Assembly (NCBI RefSeq): GCF_003416895.1
Contig: NZ_QVIO01000001.1
Coordinates: forward strand, 868,001 to 932,000
Origin: Duganella sp. BJB476
GTDB taxonomy: Bacteria; Pseudomonadota; Gammaproteobacteria; Burkholderiales; Burkholderiaceae_D
DNA length: 64,000 nucleotides
Direction: 5' to 3'
Shown: positions 49,301 to 57,431 of the stretch, piece after piece
Position numbering within the stretch: the stretch's first letter is position 1
How the letters are laid out: each line of letters begins with the position of its first letter
Made by a program: the position numbers and the translations under genes
The notes under the pieces: generated by a model
Database searches by the model: none
The model's input: only the letters and a program-made list of their open reading frames with translations
What the model was told of the DNA's origin: nothing

Positions 49301-50081
49301 GTCGATCGCGCTGTCGAACCGCGTGGAAGACGCGCCGTGGCATCGCTTCCCGCGTGGCTCGGTGCCCGGTAACTTCCTGCACGAGCAGCTGGAGTGGATG
49401 GGGCAGGAGGGCTTTGCCGTCGTCGATCACGAGCACTTCGAATCGCGGCTGACGCGCCGGGTGGAGCGCGCCGGCTGGGGCAATCGCCTGGAGGACACGC
49501 TGGCGTGGCTGCGCGAGATCGCCGGCACCACCTTGCCGTATCTGGACGCGCCGCTGAGCGCCATCGCCTCGCCGTTGCCCGAGATGGAGTTCTGGTTCCC
49601 CAGCGAGCGCCTGAGCACCGGTGCGCTGGACAGCTTGTGCGCGACGCATCTGCTGGGCGGCGTGGCGCGGCCGGCGCTGCCGGAGCGTCAGCTGCATGGC
49701 ATGCTGAAAGGCTTCGCCGACCTGGTATTCGAGCACGAAGGCCGGTTCTGGGTGCTGGACTACAAATCGAACGCGCTGGGCGCGGGCGACGCCGCCTATC
49801 ACCAGCCGGCGCTGGTGGCGGCGATGGCCGAGCATCGCTACGACATCCAGGGCGCTATTTATATGCTGGCGCTGCACCGGCTGCTGCAAAGCCGCCTGGG
49901 CGACCAGTACGATCCGGCCGAGCACCTGGGCGGCGCAATTTTCCTGTTCCTGCGTGGCATTGCGAACCAGCAAACGCGCGGTTGTTACCTGATAGAACCC
50001 GATCCTGAGCTGCTGGCCGGGCTGGACCGGCTGCTGGATGAGTCCGGCGTAGCGCAAGCAGAGGCACCGCATGAGTATTGA
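46305..50081 (+). CDS. recB: exodeoxyribonuclease V subunit RecB (helicase/nuclease)
   Basis: The 1258-residue protein has UvrD-type helicase motifs: Walker A EASAGTGKTWTIAAL, ILVMTFTRAATRELSNRV, MVDEFQDTAPNQYQ, LIGDPKQSIYGFRGAD, TVHKSKGLEYPLVYLP. A C-terminal nuclease domain has GFADLVFEHEG and VLDYKSNALG. RecB is the 3'-5' translocating helicase and nuclease of RecBCD, acting in double-strand break repair and degradation of foreign linear DNA. It overlaps recC (4 bases) and recD (11 bases), showing coupled translation. Confidence 0.96.
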   Translation: MSSMSTTAANALDPLSFPLHGSRLIEASAGTGKTWTIAALYVRLVLGHGGDNAYRRPLLPADILVMTFTRAATRELSNRVRERLVEAAAYFRGYSAMGLGAGSGVVRDDYLDAILESYPSHSEQQQAAHRLMLAAETMDEAAIFTIDAWCQRMLREHAFDSGSLFDEELVSDEQALFEDAAHDYWRQQVYPLNAVSLDALLSCWGDVGALKKSIRELVKRADIIGDRSVPGATAGSLAELIAAVQREQQVQLAALKAGWMDRANRMEQWIATERVLSPKCFNGNKMRADSLVAWFNGLRAWAQDPAMVMPDISDTAWKRLTPHGLEDAFSKGYSATIPDDFDAIEPLKKALEEIEPLSHALYRHAAGAVAGRMAELKKRSRQFGFADMLDRLNAALQGENAAALRKRITDQYPVAMVDEFQDTAPNQYQIFNLLYRVADNDAETGLFLIGDPKQSIYGFRGADIHSYLSARMATTGRHYQLGTNYRSTKPVVEAVNHLFMYAEGQPEEGGFGRGAFRFRDPGTRVNPLPFEAVGAKGRGERMVNAAGDVPALVIACSATQDLKADSYREFFAWHCAEHIVAQLNDERAGFAGPKGFVRLQPADIAVLVRDRKEAAAIRRALQRRQVASVYLSDKDSVTDSEEAADVLRWLSAVASPLDGGLARAAFATRTTGLPLAELALLSSDELAWEARVEQLKALHIVWQRQGVLAMLRRFIHELKLPAALLQQPGGERRLTNLLHLAELLQSASRQLDGEQALIRWLAEQIEGGEGAGDERVLRLESDAELVKVVTVHKSKGLEYPLVYLPFAVTARKVERRNRSFFEFSDEDGVRQIDMALTDTAMELVERARLQEDLRLLYVALTRARHFLWLGVTALAARKAGDNTLHESALGYLLTGGEALPSDLMMERWGHACKGCDGISIETLEMAMQQFTRLSRIEQRPPLLEPQLYTGRFERDWSVGSFSSLARRTGPTGTIGSGGSPLPVPRDGLQENLLEGAGMPSIALSNRVEDAPWHRFPRGSVPGNFLHEQLEWMGQEGFAVVDHEHFESRLTRRVERAGWGNRLEDTLAWLREIAGTTLPYLDAPLSAIASPLPEMEFWFPSERLSTGALDSLCATHLLGGVARPALPERQLHGMLKGFADLVFEHEGRFWVLDYKSNALGAGDAAYHQPALVAAMAEHRYDIQGAIYMLALHRLLQSRLGDQYDPAEHLGGAIFLFLRGIANQQTRGCYLIEPDPELLAGLDRLLDESGVAQAEAPHEY

Positions 50082-52044
50082 AACGTCCGCCGCCCTGTTC
50101 GAACAGGTCGACGCTTTGACCGAAAACGGCCAACTGCGCCGCCTGAGCGGGGCGTTTGCGCGCTTTGTTGCTTCGGTTGGCGCCAGTTCGCCGCAATTGA
50201 TGGCGGTTTGCGTGCTGTTGTCGGAACTTGAAGGGCGTGGCCACAGCTGTTTGATGCTCGACGAACTGGAAGGTGATCTCTCCGGTCAGCTCGGCTGGAC
50301 CAGCGACGAATGGCGGGCGCTGCGCGACGCGGCCGGCGCCTGGCCGAAAAACGCCGCCGCCTGGCGAGCACTGCTGGCGGGCTGCGACCAGGTATTGCCG
50401 GTGGGCGATCTGGATTTCCAGCAGCCGCTGGTGCTGGACGGCGAACGCCTCTACCTGCGCCGCTATTGGCGCGACGAAACATTGGTCGCCGAAGCCGTGC
50501 GCGGCCGCGCGCTGGGCGGGCTGATCGCCCTCGACGCCGAAACCAGCACCGCCGATGTGCGTCACTGGCTGGACATTTTGTTCCCGCACGCTCCCCGTGG
50601 CGGTGCAACTGACTGGCAAAAAATTGCCTGCGCGGTGGCCATGCGCGGCAAGCTGGGCATCATCACCGGCGGTCCCGGCACCGGGAAAACTTACACCGTG
50701 GCGCGATTGCTGGCTTTGCTGTTCGCCACGGCCGAGCGCCAGTCCGGCTTGCGCGTGGCGCTGGCCGCGCCAACCGGCAAGGCGGCGGCCCGACTCAAGC
50801 AGTCGATCGATTCCGCGCTGGACGATCTGGCGGAAAAAGTCGGCTCGGCGCTGCCGTTGCGCGAGTTGGCGGCCCGCATGGGCGCCGCGCGCACCTTGCA
50901 CAGCCTGCTCGGCGCCCGGCCGGATACCCGGGCCTTCCAGCACAATGCCGGCAATCAGCTGGAGGTCGATGTGCTGATTGTTGATGAAGCATCAATGATC
51001 CATCTGGAAATGATGTCCGCGCTGCTGGCTGCCTTGCCAAAAACGGCGACCTTGATCTTGCTTGGTGACAAGGATCAGCTGGCATCGGTGGAGGCAGGCG
51101 CGGTCCTGGGCGACCTGTGCCATAACGCCGAAGCGGGCGGATATGAGTCGGAAACCTTGTCATACGTGCAAGCGAGTACTGGTCAGCAGATCCCGGATGG
51201 CTTCGCCGGCGACGGCGGACCCATTGCTCAGCAGACAGTAATGCTGCGTGAAAGTCGACGATTCGGCGGTCCGATCGGCGCGTTGGCGCTGGCCGTGAAT
51301 GCCGGAAATGCTGCTGCATCGCTACAAGTTTTGCGTGACAGCACTGACGGAAAGGTGGCCTGGATCGATCCGGCGCAGTCTTCCGACCTGTTGCAATTGG
51401 CGTTGGCGGGCCGCACCGGCGCCGCCGGCGGCTACCAGGCTTACTTGAAAATGGTCAAAAACGGAGCCCCGGAAGGCGAGGAGGTCGTACATCTTGCATG
51501 GGTGAAATCCGTGCTAACGAGCTTTGAAACCTTCCGGATTCTGTGCGCGGTGCGCGAAGGCGAGTGGGGTGTTGCTGGGTTGAATGATGTCATCGAACAA
51601 AGATTGCAGTCGGCTGGATTGCTGCGGAGAAGCGGCGAATGGTATGTCGGCCGGCCGGTCATGGTCACGCGGAATGATTATGGCACCGGTGTTTTCAACG
51701 GCGATATCGGCCTGACTTTGCCCGATCCGGCGCGTCCCGGCGCGCTGCGCGTCTACTTCTCGGAAGGTGATAATGTGCGCAGTGTTCTTGCCACACGGCT
51801 ACGCAATGTCGAGACGGCGTTCGCCATGACGGTGCATAAATCACAAGGTTCCGAATTCCAGCATACGGTGCTGGTGTTGCCCAAAGACAGCGGCGGCATG
51901 CTGGTACGCGAGCTGATTTACACCGGCATCACGCGCGCCCGCGACTACTTCACGTTACTCACGCCGAACGGCCAGGTGCTGCTCGACGCCATCGCCCAGC
52001 GCACCCAGCGCGCCAGCGGCCTGCGCACGCTGCTCGGCAACTAG
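50071..52044 (+). CDS. recD: exodeoxyribonuclease V subunit RecD (5'-3' helicase)
   Basis: The 657-residue superfamily 1B helicase has Walker A ITGGPGTGKTYTVARL, IVDEASMIHLEMM, LGDKDQLASVEAGAVLGDL and the C-terminal motif TVHKSQGSEFQHTVLVLP. It is the fast 5'-3' motor of RecBCD. ATG 50071 lies inside the end of recB; a later GTG-type start is not needed since the N-terminus (LTENGQLRRLSGAFARF) resembles RecD. It ends the operon. Confidence 0.95.
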   Translation: MSIETSAALFEQVDALTENGQLRRLSGAFARFVASVGASSPQLMAVCVLLSELEGRGHSCLMLDELEGDLSGQLGWTSDEWRALRDAAGAWPKNAAAWRALLAGCDQVLPVGDLDFQQPLVLDGERLYLRRYWRDETLVAEAVRGRALGGLIALDAETSTADVRHWLDILFPHAPRGGATDWQKIACAVAMRGKLGIITGGPGTGKTYTVARLLALLFATAERQSGLRVALAAPTGKAAARLKQSIDSALDDLAEKVGSALPLRELAARMGAARTLHSLLGARPDTRAFQHNAGNQLEVDVLIVDEASMIHLEMMSALLAALPKTATLILLGDKDQLASVEAGAVLGDLCHNAEAGGYESETLSYVQASTGQQIPDGFAGDGGPIAQQTVMLRESRRFGGPIGALALAVNAGNAAASLQVLRDSTDGKVAWIDPAQSSDLLQLALAGRTGAAGGYQAYLKMVKNGAPEGEEVVHLAWVKSVLTSFETFRILCAVREGEWGVAGLNDVIEQRLQSAGLLRRSGEWYVGRPVMVTRNDYGTGVFNGDIGLTLPDPARPGALRVYFSEGDNVRSVLATRLRNVETAFAMTVHKSQGSEFQHTVLVLPKDSGGMLVRELIYTGITRARDYFTLLTPNGQVLLDAIAQRTQRASGLRTLLGN

Positions 52045-52053
52045 TCCCTGAGT

Positions 52054-52076
52054 ACGATGCCTGTTCAAGGCATCGT
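52054..52076 (+). terminator. hairpin after recD (possible terminator, no U-tract)
   Basis: ACGATGCC (52054-52061) pairs with GGCATCGT (52069-52076), an 8-bp stem 10 bases after the recD stop. The absence of a following T run makes intrinsic termination doubtful. Confidence 0.35.
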
Positions 52077-52134
52077 CATAGCTAAACCATGCTAAAAATT
52101 GGCATATAAACACCAGAAACTGGCTTGTGAAGGG

Positions 52135-52163
52135 CAAAAAAAACCGGACCCTCGGGTCCGGTT
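52135..52163 (-). terminator. Rho-independent terminator of the D-Ala-D-Ala endopeptidase gene
   Basis: On the minus strand AACCGGACC and GGTCCGGTT (52142-52163) form a 9-bp stem followed by a T run (complement of 52136-52143). It lies 24 bases after the stop codon. Confidence 0.85.
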
Positions 52164-52186
52164 GTCGCTTCGGCAGGCTGAAAAGA

Positions 52187-53059
52187 TCAGGCTGCGCGGC
52201 GGTGGCGCTTGGCCGTTTTGGCGGCTTTCTTGTGGCGGCTGACCGAAGCCTTCATAACTTTTGGTTCCCCATCCGGGCCGGCAACGAAGCGGCGGATGTT
52301 GAAGGCATCCATCAAACGGGCCGAGTTGGCCTTGGCGTTGAGCAACACCAGGGTGGCGTTCTTGCCGGCCGACTTGAAGCGCATGATCAGGCAGCGGCCG
52401 GCTTCTTCGGTGTAGCCTGTCTTCGACAGGCCGACGTCCCAACCCTTGGCGCCGACCAGTCGGTTGGTGTTGTGGTACTCCACCTGGCGCCCCTTGATAT
52501 TGATCACGTCCTTGGTGTCGGTGGTGATGCGACGGATGTCAGGATAGGCCGAGGCAGCGGTTGCCATCTTGACCAGGTCGGTCGCGGTCGAGCGGTTATT
52601 CGGCGACAGGCCGGTCGGTTCTTCGATCACGGTCTGGGTCAGGCCCAGTGCCTTGATCTTGGCGTTGACCGCCAATTTGAACGCGGCGGGGCCGCCTGGA
52701 TAGGTGCGAGCCAGCGATGCGGCGGCGCGGTTGTCTGACGACATCAGTGCAAGTTGCAGCGCATCGCGACGGGCCAGCTCGGCGCCAACCGGCACCCGCG
52801 AGGTGCTGTGCTTGAGCATGTCCACGTCGGTTTTATCGATGCTGATGGGGGCATCCATGTCCGGCTTGGAGTCGAGCACCACCATCGCAGTCATCAGCTT
52901 GGTCAGCGAGGCGATCGGTACTTGAACGTTGGAATTTTTTTCGAGCAGCACTTTGCCGGTGCCGTCTTCGACGACCAGCACCGACTGCGAGCCGAGTGGT
53001 ACCGCGAGCGCAGCCGCGGTAAACGAACTCAGCAATACAGCGACAATTTTCTTGAGCAT
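52187..53059 (-). CDS. pbpG: D-alanyl-D-alanine endopeptidase (PBP7-like)
   Basis: The 290-residue protein has a signal peptide (MLKKIVAVLLSSFTAAALA) and the three penicillin-binding motifs: SLTK (in IASLTKLMTAM), SDN (in MSSDNRAAASLA) and KTG (in LSKTGYTEEAGRC). It cleaves D-Ala-meso-DAP cross-links in peptidoglycan in the periplasm. The C-terminus is strongly basic (SRHKKAAKTAKRHRRAA), which could bind murein, DNA or phospholipid. ATG 53059. The gene is monocistronic with its own terminator. Confidence 0.9.
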   Translation of the reverse strand: MLKKIVAVLLSSFTAAALAVPLGSQSVLVVEDGTGKVLLEKNSNVQVPIASLTKLMTAMVVLDSKPDMDAPISIDKTDVDMLKHSTSRVPVGAELARRDALQLALMSSDNRAAASLARTYPGGPAAFKLAVNAKIKALGLTQTVIEEPTGLSPNNRSTATDLVKMATAASAYPDIRRITTDTKDVINIKGRQVEYHNTNRLVGAKGWDVGLSKTGYTEEAGRCLIMRFKSAGKNATLVLLNAKANSARLMDAFNIRRFVAGPDGEPKVMKASVSRHKKAAKTAKRHRRAA

Positions 53060-53251
53060 GTTAGGTATTCTAGGGAGTGAGGAGTGTATCGGGCGTCACT
53101 AGTTGACGCGGCGCAAAACTAGTCTAGCTATGCGGCAATATTTCCTGAGGATAGAAGATAACATTAAAGTGGTTTCTCGTCTATTGAATGTAACTCCACG
53201 ATTCCTTTTATTTTGTGTCGCCAACTCTGCTTAAGGCGTATCTAAGCAAAA

Positions 53252-53280
53252 AAGCCCTGAGACGGGATGGCTCAGGGCTT
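53252..53280 (-). terminator. Rho-independent terminator of the Mop gene
   Basis: AAGCCCTGAG (53252-53261) pairs with CTCAGGGCTT (53271-53280). The minus-strand side is followed by six T. The gap 53060-53322 holds this hairpin and AT-rich promoter-like DNA. Confidence 0.8.
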
Positions 53281-53322
53281 TCTTGGTCGCTGACGGCCGC
53301 GGCGGCGGCCGGGCGGAAGGGT

Positions 53323-53547
53323 TTAGTTGCTGCTGATCTTGGCGATCGAGACTTCGGTGGATTTCACGAGGGCAATGACTTCGCTGCCGACTTTCAAATC
53401 CAGGTCATGAATCGAGCGCGAGGTGATCACCGAGGTGACGATGCCGTGCTGGGTTTCCACATCGACTTCCGACACGACCGGCCCAAAGATGATTTCCTTG
53501 ATCTTGCCGCGGAACTGGTTACGTACGTTAATTTCAGAAATGGCCAT
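53323..53547 (-). CDS. TOBE-domain molybdate-binding protein (Mop/molbindin type)
   Basis: The 74-residue single-domain protein begins MAISEINVRNQFRGKIKEI and contains VVSEVDVET, SVITSRSIHDLDL, VGSEVIALVKSTEV, the classic Mop/TOBE pattern. Such proteins form hexamers that bind molybdate or tungstate in the cytosol for storage. It lies 83 bases downstream of the sulfate-binding gene in the same direction, so the two may be co-transcribed. Confidence 0.92.
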   Translation of the reverse strand: MAISEINVRNQFRGKIKEIIFGPVVSEVDVETQHGIVTSVITSRSIHDLDLKVGSEVIALVKSTEVSIAKISSN

Positions 53548-53630
53548 CGTGCTTCCTTTGTCTGGTTGGTTACTACGCTTCCAGATTACGGGCAGTCAGG
53601 CCGTTTGCAAACGAATCTGTCCGTATATCC

Positions 53631-54653
53631 TTATTTGGTCTGGTAGATCTTGTCGAATTCGCCGCCGTCGTCAAAATGCTTCTTCTGCGCCGATTTCCAG
53701 CCGCCGAAGACGTCATCCACCGTGAACAGCGTGATTTGACGGAAGTTTGCGTTGTACTTCTTGAACGCCGCTTCGGAACGCGGGCGGAAATAGTGCTTGG
53801 CGATGATGTCCTGCGCCTGCTCGGTGTACAGGAAGTTCAGGTAACCGGTGGCCTGCTTGCGGATGCCGCGACGGTCAACCACCTTGTCGACCACCGCCAC
53901 CGGCGATTCGGCCAGCACGGATATCGCCGGATACACCACCTCGAAGTTGTTGCCGAACTCGGCGCGCACCAGGTTCACTTCGTTCTCGAAGGTCACCAGC
54001 ACGTCGCCGATTTCACGCTGGGTGAAGGTGGTGGTGGCGCCGCGGCCGCCGCCGTCCAGCACCGGCACGTTCTTGAAGATTTTAGCCACCAGGTCGCGCG
54101 CCTGCGCTTCGGAGCCGCCTTTTTTCAGCACCGAGCCCCAGGCCGCCAGGTAGGTGTAGCGGCCGTTGCCCGAGGTTTTAGGATTCGGCACGATGACTTT
54201 GACGCCGGGCTTGGCCAGGTCGCCCCAGTCCTTGATCTGCTGCGGGTTGCCCTTGCGGACCAAAAACACCATGGTCGAATAGAAAGGCGCCGCGTTATGC
54301 GGGAACTTCTTGGCCCAATCCTGCACCACCAGGCCCTTGTCGGCCAGCATGTCGATGTCGTTCGCCTGGTTCATGGTGACGACCGCCGCTTCCATGCCAT
54401 CGGCCACCGAACGGGCCTGTTTGGACGAGCCGCCGTGCGATTGGTTGACGTTGATGGTTTCGCCTGTGTTCTTCTTCCAGTCGGCCACGAAGACGGGATT
54501 GATGTCCTTGAACAGCTCGCGCGCGACGTCGTAGGACGCATTCAGCAGCACGGTTTCAGCCGCATTCGCCTGCAATGGCAGGCCCAGCATGACGGCGGAG
54601 GCGGCCAGGAAGGAGGAGATCAGCGCGCGGCGAGCAGGATTTTTGGTGGTCAT
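53631..54653 (-). CDS. sbp: sulfate ABC transporter substrate-binding protein
   Basis: The 340-residue protein has a signal peptide (to about residue 32, ending QANAAE) and the sulfate-binding family sequence LLNASYDVARELF, VNQSHGGSSKQARSV, KGNPQQIKDWGDLAKPGVKVIVPNPKTSGNGRYTYLAAWG, GGRGATTTFTQREIGDVLVTFENE. It captures sulfate or thiosulfate in the periplasm. No cysT/cysW/cysA genes are adjacent, so it must use permeases encoded elsewhere. A palindrome and repeated TTTCGTAATA motifs lie in its upstream region. Confidence 0.93.
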   Translation of the reverse strand: MTTKNPARRALISSFLAASAVMLGLPLQANAAETVLLNASYDVARELFKDINPVFVADWKKNTGETINVNQSHGGSSKQARSVADGMEAAVVTMNQANDIDMLADKGLVVQDWAKKFPHNAAPFYSTMVFLVRKGNPQQIKDWGDLAKPGVKVIVPNPKTSGNGRYTYLAAWGSVLKKGGSEAQARDLVAKIFKNVPVLDGGGRGATTTFTQREIGDVLVTFENEVNLVRAEFGNNFEVVYPAISVLAESPVAVVDKVVDRRGIRKQATGYLNFLYTEQAQDIIAKHYFRPRSEAAFKKYNANFRQITLFTVDDVFGGWKSAQKKHFDDGGEFDKIYQTK

Positions 54654-54660
54654 AATGAGC

Positions 54661-54725
54661 TTTCGTAATAACAGGCGCCCATGGTGTAAAATTTCGCCCG
54701 GAAAAGATACGAATTTTTCGTAATA
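54661..54725. promoter_or_regulatory. palindrome and repeated motif upstream of sbp (possible operator)
   Basis: TACGAA-TTT-TTCGTA (54708-54722) is a perfect 6-bp inverted repeat. TTTCGTAATA occurs twice, at 54661-54670 and 54716-54725, 55 bases apart. The 299-bp gap 54654-54952 shows no ORF. LysR-type CysB regulation is a reasonable guess for a sulfate gene. Confidence 0.4.
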
Positions 54726-54952
54726 TGCTTAGAAGGATGTTAGTCACGAGGTTTTCAGTAAAAACCGCATAACGATTTTTGAAAACATTCGTGGGCAAAA
54801 ACAGGGCCAACAACTAGGCTGTGAGAGTCAATCGGGCGTGCCCGCAACGGCTTTTGCTGCTTGGTGTATAGTGGGTTTCAGGCACTGAAGAAGGCGCGCG
54901 GTGACACGGCGTAGCGCTTCATTTTTGCTATCGGGAATATTTGTGAGCGTAC

Positions 54953-55498
54953 ATGAGTCTTGAAATTCGGAGTCTTGAAATTCGTATTGCTGCTTCGACA
55001 GATGCGGATGCGGCATGCACGGTGTTGCGCCGCTCGATCACGGAATGCTGCGATTTGGATCATAAAAACGATCCCGCCATCCTGGACGCCTGGCTAGGCA
55101 ACAAAACTCCGCAGATGGTGGCGAACTGGTTCAGTTCGCCGACGAATTTTTCGCTGGTAGCGTTGAGCGAAGGCGTCGTCGTCGGCGTCGCGCTGCTGAC
55201 CGGCGCCGGCAAGCTGGCCTTGTGCTATCTGCTGCCGGAGGCGCGCCGCCAGGGTGTCGGCAAGGCGCTGCTGGCGCGCATGGAGGAGCAGGCGTGCAGC
55301 TGGGGCGTGAAGGCGCTGCAATTGCACAGCACGGCCACCGGCCAGGATTTCTTTGCCAACCGTGGTTATGTGGATGCCGGCAAGGTGCGTTCGCCGTATG
55401 GTGTCGAAACGGTGTTCTTCTGGAAGCAGCTGGACGCCGGCGCCGAGGCGTCGGACGGTAGCAAGCGCAAGCGCTTCTGCAACTGCAATCCCCTGTAA
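54953..55498 (+). CDS. GNAT-family N-acetyltransferase
   Basis: The 181-residue protein has the acetyl-CoA site LCYLLPEARRQGVGKALLARMEEQA and a C-terminal strand region DFFANRGYVDAGK, typical of GNAT enzymes. The tail is rich in basic and Cys residues (SKRKRFCNCNPL). The first residues contain an exact 15-base tandem duplication (54955-54969 and 54970-54984) giving SLEIRSLEIR. The acetyl acceptor is unknown. Confidence 0.88.
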   Translation: MSLEIRSLEIRIAASTDADAACTVLRRSITECCDLDHKNDPAILDAWLGNKTPQMVANWFSSPTNFSLVALSEGVVVGVALLTGAGKLALCYLLPEARRQGVGKALLARMEEQACSWGVKALQLHSTATGQDFFANRGYVDAGKVRSPYGVETVFFWKQLDAGAEASDGSKRKRFCNCNPL

Positions 55499-55504
55499 GT
55501 CAAC

Positions 55505-56302
55505 TCAGCAGCAAATCTCCAACTCCCACTCCTGGCGCCGCACCGGCGCCGCTCCCACCTCCAGACCGTTGACAAACAGCTTCAGCTCGCCCGGCGCGAA
55601 GCGGGTCCACGCTTCGTTCGAGGTCAGCGGCTGGGTCGCGATCACGGCGATGCGGTCGTCCAGATGGTTGTGCTTGCTGAAGTCGATGCTGAGGTCGCAA
55701 TCGATCAGCTGCGCCACCGAGAACGGGTATTCGCGCACCACCACATGCAGGTCGGTGCTGCAATGGGCGAACAGCAGCTCGCCGTTGGACAGGATGAAAT
55801 TGAAAGTGCCGTAGTCGGCGATTTCGCCAGCCAGCGTTTCCAGCGCGTTGAACAGCACATGGCGCGGCGGCCGCGTTTCAAAGCGCAGCGCCAGGCCGGA
55901 CAGCAGGTGGCAGAAGGCACGCTCGCTGTCGGTGTCGCCGTGCGGCGAGTACAGGCTGGGATTCGGGTCGAACAGTTTCAGGTCGCCGTTGTGCGCGAAC
56001 GACCAGGTCTGGCCCCACAGCTGGCGCGTGAACGGATGGCTGTTCTCCAGCGAGATGCGGCCCTGCGTGGCTTTGCGGATATGGGCGACGACGTTCCTGG
56101 CCTTGATCGGATTATTGCGGATCTGCGCCGCCAGCGGCGAGTGGGTCGAGGCCAGCGCATCGGTGTAGAGCTGGCAGCCGCTGGCCGTATGCAAGGCGAT
56201 GCCCCAGCCGTCGCGGTGCTCGCTGCCGCGCAGGGCGAAGCCGGCGAAGGAAAAGTCGACGGTGGCGGGTTTGCTGCTGCTCATGGCGAGTAATTGGCAC
56301 AT
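55505..56302 (-). CDS. class II glutamine amidotransferase (YafJ-like)
   Basis: The 265-residue protein starts MCQLLAMSSSKPATVDFSFAGF; Cys2 is the N-terminal nucleophile of class II amidotransferases. Conserved stretches GSEHRDGWGIAL, NVVAHIRKATQG, TRQLWGQTWSFAHNGDL and DSERAFCHLL follow. It hydrolyses glutamine to ammonia for an unidentified acceptor. ATG 56302 is required for the nucleophile; the upstream open frame is spurious. It is convergent with the GNAT gene (6 bases apart). Confidence 0.92.
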   Translation of the reverse strand: MCQLLAMSSSKPATVDFSFAGFALRGSEHRDGWGIALHTASGCQLYTDALASTHSPLAAQIRNNPIKARNVVAHIRKATQGRISLENSHPFTRQLWGQTWSFAHNGDLKLFDPNPSLYSPHGDTDSERAFCHLLSGLALRFETRPPRHVLFNALETLAGEIADYGTFNFILSNGELLFAHCSTDLHVVVREYPFSVAQLIDCDLSIDFSKHNHLDDRIAVIATQPLTSNEAWTRFAPGELKLFVNGLEVGAAPVRRQEWELEICC

Positions 56303-56456
56303 GGTGTTCTGGCGAGAGTGATGATGACCCACGATAGCGGCCGCGCACGCCGGGCGGAACGAATGTTTTGGCATATCCATAGCTGAAAGCATTCGTTCTG
56401 CTTTGCCGCGCGCGGGCCTACGCTGTCGGTATTGTCCGCATCAGTCGAGGAGTTCC

Positions 56457-57281
56457 ATGTCATTTCCCATCCTGCAAAAATACCTGGCGCGTTTATCCGA
56501 CGCGACCGGCGCCGCTTCCAGCATCTGGCTCGATCACGAGGGCAAGGCGCAGGGACGGTTTTTCAATTGCACCATGAGCAGCGCCTTCCAGCCGATCCGG
56601 CAGCTGGAGTCGGGCCAGGTGCAGGCATATGAAGGCCTGGCGCGCAGCGTGTCAGCGCAGGACCAGGGCCTGTCGCTGTGGAAGCTGCTCGACCACGCGG
56701 CCAGCGACGATGAGTCGATCGAGCTCGATCGTTTGTGCCGCATGCTGCACGCGATTAATTTCTTCCGCCAGGCGGGCGAGGGCGGGCAGGACTTGTACCT
56801 GAACGTGCATGATCGTTTGCTGAGCGCGGTCAGCAGCAATCACGGCCACGCTTTCCGCCGCATCCTCGACGCGCTGGAACTGCCGCTGGACCGGGTGGTG
56901 CTGCAATTGCCGGCGGCCTCGCCGCAGCAAGGTTGGTTGTTGAACTATGTGTCCGACAACTACCGCCGCAACGGTTTCCGCTTCGCCGTCAACGTGCCGA
57001 GCGCGCGCGAGGCCTTGCACGTATTGGATCGCTTGCGGCCCGATGTGTTCAAGCTCGATGCGCGCGAGCTGCATGACAGCGAGACGCTGCTGGCCTTGCT
57101 GAAGCGCAGCGCGGCGGCCGGCGTGGCGGTGGTGTTCAAGCGCCTGGAGTCGACGCAGGCCTTGGCGGTGCTGCGCCAATTAGGCGAGGCAGCGAATATT
57201 CCATTGCTGGCGCAAGGCTATCTGCTGGATGAGCCGCGTTCCGATTTGCTTGTGACCGAGCGGGAGGCCGCCGCCGCATGA
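56457..57281 (+). CDS. degenerate EAL-domain protein (predicted non-catalytic)
   Basis: The 274-residue EAL-like domain stands alone. The EAL signature reads AYEGLARS, the loop 6 region reads RFAVNVPSAREALHVLDRLRPDVFKLDARE instead of DDFGTGYSSL, and the EGVE glutamate motif reads VVFKRLEST. Conserved metal ligands are largely missing, so it is probably a c-di-GMP receptor or protein-interaction module. ATG 56457 is preceded by GAGGAG. It is divergent from the glutamine amidotransferase. Confidence 0.82.
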   Translation: MSFPILQKYLARLSDATGAASSIWLDHEGKAQGRFFNCTMSSAFQPIRQLESGQVQAYEGLARSVSAQDQGLSLWKLLDHAASDDESIELDRLCRMLHAINFFRQAGEGGQDLYLNVHDRLLSAVSSNHGHAFRRILDALELPLDRVVLQLPAASPQQGWLLNYVSDNYRRNGFRFAVNVPSAREALHVLDRLRPDVFKLDARELHDSETLLALLKRSAAAGVAVVFKRLESTQALAVLRQLGEAANIPLLAQGYLLDEPRSDLLVTEREAAAA

Positions 57282-57285
57282 GCTT

Positions 57286-57331
57286 GTATTCATGAGCCAG
57301 TTAAGCTGCATGATGTGGTATTCATGAGCCA
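57286..57331 (+). repeat. short direct repeat after the EAL gene
   Basis: GTATTCATGAGCCA occurs at 57286-57299 and 57318-57331 (period 32). The surrounding 57282-57431 region has no ORF or terminator and leads to the next gene's ribosome binding site. Confidence 0.45.
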
Positions 57332-57431
57332 TTTTAAATTTATATGTCGCGATGTCGATGATAGACAGAATGAATTTGTTTTTTCTCCGGTGGCTGCTTA
57401 AATGGAATTTCCTAACCGGGGAAAGAACATC

